A stretch of 64,000 nt of DNA from an uncultured Oscillospiraceae bacterium (GTDB taxonomy: Bacteria > Bacillota > Clostridia > Oscillospirales > Oscillospiraceae), in the NCBI GenBank assembly GCA_934552825.1, contig CAKTEQ010000002.1:186001-250000 (forward strand). The letters run 5' to 3'. The notes under the pieces are model-generated. The model was given only the letters and a program-made list of their open reading frames with translations. It ran no database searches and had not been told where the DNA came from. Both the position numbers and the translations under genes were made by a program. This document shows, one piece after another, positions 59,538 through 64,000 of the stretch (position 1 is its first letter; the number at the start of each line of letters is the position of its first letter).

Positions 59538-60287
59538 TTACCGCAGGACCTTCGCGAGGAAGTCCTTCAGGCGCGGGTTCTGGGGATTGTCGAACAGCTC
59601 ATGGGGCGTGTTCTCCTCCAAAATCGCGCCGTCCGCCATGAACACCACCCGCGTCGCCACTTCCCGTGCGAAGCCTATCTCGTGGGTGACGACCGCCATG
59701 GTCATCCCCTCCCGTGCAAGGTCGCGCATCAGGTCCAGCACCTCTCCGACCATCTCCGGGTCCAGGGCGCTGGTGGGCTCGTCGAAAAGCATCACCTCGG
59801 GGTTCATCGCCAGGGCACGCACGATGGCGATGCGCTGCTTCTGCCCGCCGGAGAGCATTGCGGGGTACTCGTTCGCCTTCTCCGGCAGACCGATGCGCTC
59901 CAGCAGCTCCATTGCCCGCTTCTCCGCCTGCTCCTTCGTCATGAGCTTCAGCTTCACGGGCGCCATTGTGATATTCTGGAGCACCGTCTTGTGGGGGAAG
60001 AGGTTGAAGTGCTGGAACACCATGCCCATATGCTGGCGGTGGCGGTTGATGTCCACCTTTTTGTCCGCCAGGTCCACGCCGTTGAAATAGATGCTGCCGC
60101 TCGTGGGCGTCTCCAGCATGTTCAGGCTGCGCAGAAGAGTGGATTTGCCGGAACCGGAGGGCCCGATAATGGCGACTATCTCCCCCTTTTCGATGTCTAT
60201 ATTGCAGTTGTTCAGCGCCGTTACAGCGCCGTTATTATACGTCTTGTATAAGTTCCGTACGCTGATGAGCTTATCGCTTGTCGCCAC
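59538..60287 (-). CDS. Amino-acid ABC transporter ATP-binding protein (system 2)
   Basis: 249-residue GlnQ/ArtP-type ATPase. Walker A IIGPSGSGKSTLLRSLNMLE (about 38-57), Q-loop MGMVFQHFNLFPHKTV, signature MLSGGQKQRIAIVRAL, Walker B VMLFDEPTSALDPEMVGEV, switch VVTHEIGFA. GTG start supported by AGGAGG 7 bases upstream; it overlaps the permease end by 17 bases, showing tight coupling. Last gene of the second transporter operon. Without the short insertion present in the first system's ATPase. Confidence 0.95.
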   Translation of the reverse strand: MATSDKLISVRNLYKTYNNGAVTALNNCNIDIEKGEIVAIIGPSGSGKSTLLRSLNMLETPTSGSIYFNGVDLADKKVDINRHRQHMGMVFQHFNLFPHKTVLQNITMAPVKLKLMTKEQAEKRAMELLERIGLPEKANEYPAMLSGGQKQRIAIVRALAMNPEVMLFDEPTSALDPEMVGEVLDLMRDLAREGMTMAVVTHEIGFAREVATRVVFMADGAILEENTPHELFDNPQNPRLKDFLAKVLR

Positions 60288-61002
60288 GGCGCATCCTCCT
60301 CTCTATCGCTTCGATACCCTTGCTGGCGGGGAAATTGATGCAGAAATACACCAGCGCCGCAAGGACGTAGGGTGCAAGGGAAATATATGTAGAGGTCGCC
60401 ACGGTCTTCGCGGCGAACATCAGCTCTACCATGCCCAGGGTCATGCAGATGGAGGACTCCTTGACCATGGTGACTATCTCGTTTGCCAGGGCTGGCAGCA
60501 CGTTCTTTATCGCCTGGGGCAGGACCACAAGGCGCATGGACTGCCAGGAGGAGAGCCCAAGGCTGCGCGCAGCCTCGGTTTGGCCCACGTCCACGGCGAG
60601 GATGCCCGCCCGGAAGGTCTCTGCCACATACGCCGAGGAGTTCAGCGCCAGCGCCACAACGCCGGGGATAAAGCGGCTGATATCAATGAAGCCCAGCACA
60701 AACACCCGGGGTATCGTGATGACGCCGAAGAGTCCGAAATAGATTATGGAGAGCTGGACCAGCAGGGGCGTAGAGCGGAAGACCGCTATGTAAGCGCCGC
60801 TGATGGCCTTCACCACACGGTTCTTGCTCAGGCGCATAATCGCCAGCAGCATGGCGGGGATTATCGCCAGCGCCACTGACACCACCGCCAGCAGCAGCGT
60901 ATACGCAAGGCCCTGAAGAAAATACGTTCCGTATTTTGGCAGGAACGAGAAATTGAAGAATGATGCGGGCGACATCCCCACAAAGAGATTGCTCCACCAC
61001 AT
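60271..61002 (-). CDS. Amino-acid ABC transporter permease (system 2)
   Basis: 243 residues, HisM/GlnP type. The first span TYFLQGLAYTLLLAVVSVALAIIPAMLLAIMR is followed by FRSTPLLVQLSIIYFGLFG, the family N-terminal signature. The EAA loop TEAARSLGLSSWQSMRLVVLPQAIKNVLPALANE contacts the ATPase. The ATG at 61002 has AAAGGAGG upstream; a reading from 61038 enters the intergenic hairpin and is rejected. It lies between the binding protein and the ATPase. Confidence 0.94.
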   Translation of the reverse strand: MWWSNLFVGMSPASFFNFSFLPKYGTYFLQGLAYTLLLAVVSVALAIIPAMLLAIMRLSKNRVVKAISGAYIAVFRSTPLLVQLSIIYFGLFGVITIPRVFVLGFIDISRFIPGVVALALNSSAYVAETFRAGILAVDVGQTEAARSLGLSSWQSMRLVVLPQAIKNVLPALANEIVTMVKESSICMTLGMVELMFAAKTVATSTYISLAPYVLAALVYFCINFPASKGIEAIERRMRRGDKR

Positions 61003-61034
61003 TATATAATGACCTCCTTTATCCGCAGACCGCC

Positions 61035-61078
61035 GCAATTAAAAGCCTGCACCTGTTCCTCTGCGGGCTTTTAATTGC
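61035..61078 (-). other. Hairpin upstream of permease 2
   Basis: 13-bp inverted repeat GCAATTAAAAGCC / GGCTTTTAATTGC with an 18-base loop, without a T-run. Probably an mRNA-stabilising or processing structure. Confidence 0.55.
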
Positions 61079-61098
61079 CGCGGTAAAAATACGCGAAA

Positions 61099-61129
61099 GT
61101 GCAAAGCCGGTAATGGACCGGCTTTGCAC
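61099..61129 (-). terminator. Hairpin after binding protein 2 (partial terminator)
   Basis: 13-bp perfect stem GTGCAAAGCCGGT / ACCGGCTTTGCAC with a 5-base loop, followed on the minus strand by TTTCGCG. Likely raises binding-protein over permease output. Confidence 0.6.
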
Positions 61130-61153
61130 ATACTTTTCCTTTCGTCTTTCCCC

Positions 61154-62056
61154 TTATTCAGCGGGAGCATCGGCAGAAACCTCAACTGCCACGCCGCTCA
61201 GCTCGTCGGAAGCGGCGATGAAGCCCTCAACGGCGTTCTCTTCCTGCATCTTTGCGATAGCCGCGTTGATGGCGGGCAGCAGACCCTTGGGATCGCCCTT
61301 GGCGACTGCCACGCAGTAGGGCTCAGCTGTGCCCAGCTCGTCGGAAGCCTTGCAGATCTTCAGGTCAGGGTTGGCGTTGGCATACTCCTGAGCCACAGCG
61401 CCGTCCAGGACGATAGCGTCTATCTTGCCGTAGACCAGCTCGTTTACAAGGTCAGTCACCAGAGCCAGGGACACCAGGTTCGAGCCTGTCATGTCGTCCT
61501 TTACGATGCCTTCCTTTGTTGTAGCTGTCTGAGCGCCCACGCTCTTGCCTTCAAAGTCAGCCAGAGTATTGTATCCGTCGGCATCCTCAGCGCGTACAAG
61601 GATCATCGGGGGGATATCTGTGTAGTAGGGATCGGAGAAGTCGGCGCTGTTCTTGCGCTCTTCTGTAGCCTCCATAGCCGCCATGACTATGTCATAATCG
61701 CCCTTTGCCAGAGAAACCAGCAGGTAATCGAAGCTCATGTTCTCGATCTGGAGGTCCTTGCCCATCTCAGCTGCGATGTACTGAGCCGCGAACACGTCGA
61801 TGCCGGCGTACTGCATGTCGCCGTTGTCGTCGGCATACATGAACTCAAAGGGAGCGTAGTCAGCGCTTGTGCCCAGTATGAGCGTGCCGCCCTCTTCGGG
61901 TGCGTCTGTCTTCTCGCCGTCTGTGGGCTGAGTCGTTTCTGTATCGGTATTGGTATCGGGGGTTGTTGTCTCTTCCTTCTTGTCGCCGCAGGCGGTCAGT
62001 GCGCACAGGGAGAACACCATGATGAGCGCCAGCAGCAGTGCCATGAACTTTTTCAT
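61154..62056 (-). CDS. Amino-acid ABC transporter substrate-binding lipoprotein (system 2)
   Basis: 300 residues, SBP_bac_3 family. Lipoprotein signal KKFMALLLALIMVFSLCALTAC with the anchored Cys about residue 23, a Thr/Asp/Glu-rich linker, then LILGTSADYAPFEFMYADDNGDMQYAGIDVFAAQYIAAEMGK, typical of polar amino-acid binders, with FDYLLVSLAKGDYDIVMAAMEATEERK and the second lobe GKSVGAQTATTKEGIV. The ATG at 62056 has AAAGGAGA upstream; extension to 62113 crosses the promoter. Divergent from alanine racemase. Ligand not deducible. Confidence 0.94.
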   Translation of the reverse strand: MKKFMALLLALIMVFSLCALTACGDKKEETTTPDTNTDTETTQPTDGEKTDAPEEGGTLILGTSADYAPFEFMYADDNGDMQYAGIDVFAAQYIAAEMGKDLQIENMSFDYLLVSLAKGDYDIVMAAMEATEERKNSADFSDPYYTDIPPMILVRAEDADGYNTLADFEGKSVGAQTATTKEGIVKDDMTGSNLVSLALVTDLVNELVYGKIDAIVLDGAVAQEYANANPDLKICKASDELGTAEPYCVAVAKGDPKGLLPAINAAIAKMQEENAVEGFIAASDELSGVAVEVSADAPAE

Positions 62057-62094
62057 TGCGATCAATCTCCTTTGTTTAATTAAAGCATGATAGG

Positions 62095-62123
62095 AGTATA
62101 CAACCGCCTGCATACTTTGTCAA
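62095..62123 (-). promoter_or_regulatory. Promoter of ABC operon 2
   Basis: Minus-strand consensus TTGACA (62118-62123) and TATACT (62095-62100) with a 17-base spacer. Confidence 0.78.
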
Positions 62124-62197
62124 CGGTTAATTATGCAAAGATTCCGCTGTTTTAGCGAAAAAATACAGCAATTTTACGAAATCTTATGAATATACAC

Positions 62198-62226
62198 TTG
62201 ATTTATGTATATTTATAGTGTATAAT
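62198..62226 (+). promoter_or_regulatory. Promoter of the alanine racemase gene
   Basis: TTGATT (62198-62203) and consensus TATAAT (62221-62226), 17 bases apart, 49 bases before the start. Confidence 0.72.
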
Positions 62227-62275
62227 CAGCAGGCTGTCCCTGGAGGACGTTCATTTAAGGAGTTGCATAATTATA

Positions 62276-63391
62276 ATGTTTTCGCTGCATAATTCGTATA
62301 TTATTATCCATACAGACAACGTCCGGCGCAATGTCCGCTCCATACTCGCCGCTCTGCCCGCCGGGTGCGAGCTGATCCCGGTGCTCAAGGGGGATGCCTA
62401 CGGGCTTGGGCTGAGCCGGATGGCGGAGGTCATGTGTGAGTTTGAGGAGATAAGAACCATCGCCGTCTCTCAGGTCGCGGAGGCGGCGGCGCTGCCGGAG
62501 ACGGGGCGGGACGTCATGCTCATCGGCGCCGTGTGCGGGGACGAGCAGCTCCGCTTCGCGGCGGAGCGGGGGCTCATCGTCCCGGCTTTCAGGCGGGGCA
62601 TCGTGACGGAGCTTGCCCGGCAGGCACGGTCGCTTGGGACGAAGGGGCGCGTGAATATAAAGCTCAACTGCGGGCTCAACCGCTTCGGCGCGGCGCCGGG
62701 AGTTGAGCTGGACGCACTCATCGATGAGTTGGAGTCCTGCGGGGACGATATTATAATAGAGGGCGTCTATGGCCACTTTTCCGACCTCCAGTCCCCTGAC
62801 GGGGACCGGGCGGCGAGTGAGTGCGCGCGGTTCACGGTGGGGCTCGCGCAGCTCTTCTTCAGGGGCATTAGGACGCCGAAGAAGCACCTGTGCGCCAGCG
62901 CGGGCTTCGAGCTGCACCCGGAGATGGCGCGGGACGCCGTGCGCATCGGCAGGCGGATCTATTACGACAACCCCAAATCCCCCACCGGCGGCATTCTGGA
63001 TGCCGCCTCCTGGCGCACCTCCGTGGCGGCGGTGCGCGTGCTCCGCGCCGGGGAGAGCATCGGTTACAGCGGCACCTTCACGGCGGCGGGCTATACCCGC
63101 ATCGGGATCATTCCCGTGGGTTACGGGGACGGGCTCAAGGCCGAGCTCGCGGCCGCCGGAGCGCCCGTGCTCATCAACGGCAGACGTGCACGGCTCGTGG
63201 GCTGCTGCATGGACTGCGCCTTTGTGGAGCTTGGTGACGCGGAGTGCGCCGTGGGTGACGAGGTGACCCTCTTCGGGTACGACTCCATGGGGAACCTGCT
63301 GCCCGGGCAGGAGGTCGCTGGGTATATGGACGATGAGGCCGTCACCCTCACCGCCGCCCTCACGAACCGGGTCCAGAGGGTATATGAATAA
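62276..63391 (+). CDS. Alanine racemase family protein
   Basis: PLP enzyme interconverting L- and D-alanine for peptidoglycan (or a related amino-acid racemase). 371 residues. The PLP lysine is in PVLKGDAYGLG (family VxKADAYGHG), NIKLNCGLNRFG holds the carboxylate-contact region, IGYSGTFTA gives the second catalytic Tyr, GIIPVGYGDGL and GCCMDCAFVEL (family VCMDQ) close the C-terminal domain. The changes at KGDAYGLG and CCMDC depart from canonical Alr, so specificity is open. RBS AAGGAG about 14 bases upstream, rather far. Divergent from the amino-acid importer. Confidence 0.85.
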   Translation: MFSLHNSYIIIHTDNVRRNVRSILAALPAGCELIPVLKGDAYGLGLSRMAEVMCEFEEIRTIAVSQVAEAAALPETGRDVMLIGAVCGDEQLRFAAERGLIVPAFRRGIVTELARQARSLGTKGRVNIKLNCGLNRFGAAPGVELDALIDELESCGDDIIIEGVYGHFSDLQSPDGDRAASECARFTVGLAQLFFRGIRTPKKHLCASAGFELHPEMARDAVRIGRRIYYDNPKSPTGGILDAASWRTSVAAVRVLRAGESIGYSGTFTAAGYTRIGIIPVGYGDGLKAELAAAGAPVLINGRRARLVGCCMDCAFVELGDAECAVGDEVTLFGYDSMGNLLPGQEVAGYMDDEAVTLTAALTNRVQRVYE

Positions 63392-63400
63392 AGAAGTATA

Positions 63401-63437
63401 AAACAGAGCCGGATGATCTTTCACCCGGCTCTGTTTG
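63401..63437 (+). terminator. Terminator of the racemase gene
   Basis: 12-bp stem AAACAGAGCCGG / CCGGCTCTGTTT with a 12-base loop. Confidence 0.8.
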
Positions 63438-63507
63438 CAAAATACTCGGACTTCCGTCCTGCAAATATAGCTTTTAAGAAGGTAAAGGCGGCCTTTCCCT
63501 TGCCCAA

Positions 63508-64000
63508 TCACGCCTCAGGCGTTTCATCGTCGAATACGAACTTTGCGCCGCATTCCATACATCTTGAGCGCTTCGAGTTCTGCTCCTTACCGCATATCGG
63601 GCAGCACAGATGCTCAGCAGGGCGCGTGCTGAAGTGTGCTTCTCTGCCGGTCTTGTCAACGCCGTCAGCAGCATTATTATGCACCGCAGCAGTATGCGAT
63701 TTTGTTTCGTTATTTGCGCTGCGCAACCCACTGGCGTTTTTATTGTTCTTCTCGTCCGACTCTTCGATTATCTCGCCAACATACTGCCGTGTAGCACCCA
63801 ATTGCGCAAATTCTATAGCACTGGCAACGCCGCATATCACCATGCCCACGGCAAACTCTTGGAGAATAATTCCCACACCTATCAGAACGCTTGTCCTCAT
63901 TATAAAGAGGCCGAGAATTATGCCCGATACGAATACTACCACTCCGATAACCGATAGTGCCGACGCAACGCTGTTTTCCTTGCTTCCCCCTACAGGACTA
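63508..64000 (-). CDS. Membrane protein with C-terminal zinc ribbon (N-terminus beyond window)
   Basis: The frame stays open to the right edge (19 codons upstream of a GTG at 63942), so the N-terminus is probably cut off. Visible: SALSVIGVVVFVSGIILGLF, a first span, then VLIGVGIILQEFAVGMVICGVASAIEFA as a second hydrophobic stretch, a charged variable linker rich in Asn, Lys and Glu, and a C-terminal zinc ribbon CCPICGKEQNSKRSRCMECGAKF. AT-richer than its neighbours. No homologue recognised; zinc-ribbon membrane proteins of this kind are common and uncharacterised. Confidence 0.7.
   Translation of the reverse strand, partial: SPVGGSKENSVASALSVIGVVVFVSGIILGLFIMRTSVLIGVGIILQEFAVGMVICGVASAIEFAQLGATRQYVGEIIEESDEKNNKNASGLRSANNETKSHTAAVHNNAADGVDKTGREAHFSTRPAEHLCCPICGKEQNSKRSRCMECGAKFVFDDETPEA

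Noticed and set aside
1..64000. tRNA, rRNA, CRISPR array, prophage or restriction system
   Set aside because: Looked for on both strands; no cloverleaf, no regularly spaced direct repeats and no phage or defence genes were recognised by eye.

Overview
The window looks like a chromosomal segment of a GC-rich, spore-forming anaerobic member of the Clostridia, probably Oscillospiraceae/Ruminococcaceae-like. The reasons are a PolC-type replicative polymerase, the sporulation genes spoIVB, sigG, spoIIGA and sigE, a YlmC/YmxH-type protein, GGAGG ribosome binding sites before nearly every gene, an S-box riboswitch on metK, and a MurE carrying the meso-diaminopimelate DNPR motif. The species assignment is inference. 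I found no tRNA, rRNA, CRISPR array, prophage or insertion sequence.

Layout. 1-720 is the 5' part of proC. 942-3364 is an amino-acid ABC importer (binding protein, permease, ATPase), followed by a cyclase-family hydrolase. 4093-17748 (minus) is a division and cell-wall cluster running mraZ-rsmH-ftsL-pbp-murE-mraY-ftsW-murG-murA-ftsQ-ftsZ, then spoIVB. It has a recognisable MraZ operator and promoter, but murF, murD, murC, murB and ftsA are missing from it. 18156-18836 is a SanA/YdcF-like protein. 18879-29251 (minus) is the operon pyrH-frr-uppS-cdsA-dxr-rseP-ispG-polC. 29359-32714 is an accessory module (LysR regulator, divergent pair of paralogous cysteine-containing proteins, orphan substrate-binding lipoprotein) lying between pyrH and tsf-rpsB, which are contiguous in many Firmicutes. 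34899-39216 holds ylmC, sigG, a short-chain dehydrogenase behind a consensus promoter, spoIIGA and sigE; sigG is inverted relative to the classical spoIIGA-sigE-sigG order.

39261-46683 holds a radical SAM protein, a DUF951 protein, an S1-domain protein, rarA and three envelope-polysaccharide genes. 46968-49632 is the SAM cycle: metK under an S-box riboswitch, and ahcY. 49851-51360 has a catalytically degenerate rhomboid with a zinc ribbon, preceded by two Spo0A-box-like sites, then a ribbon-helix-helix protein and an unknown small protein. 51532-59320 has a Xaa-Pro aminopeptidase, acetate kinase, tmcAL (acetate-dependent tRNA modification), a MATE exporter and phosphoketolase; phosphoketolase and acetate kinase together form an acetyl-phosphate to acetate plus ATP route. 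59538-62056 (minus) is a second amino-acid ABC importer, divergent from an alanine racemase. The right edge cuts a membrane/zinc-ribbon protein.

A family of palindromic intergenic repeats (cores such as CTCCCCTT...AAGGGGAG) occurs at 35.3-35.8, 46.7-46.9, 51.4, 56.8 and 59.3-59.5 kb. The most promising candidate for an undescribed system is the 29.4-32.7 kb LysR / paralogue pair / orphan binding-protein module. The sigma-factor rearrangement and the Spo0A-box/pseudo-rhomboid locus come next.
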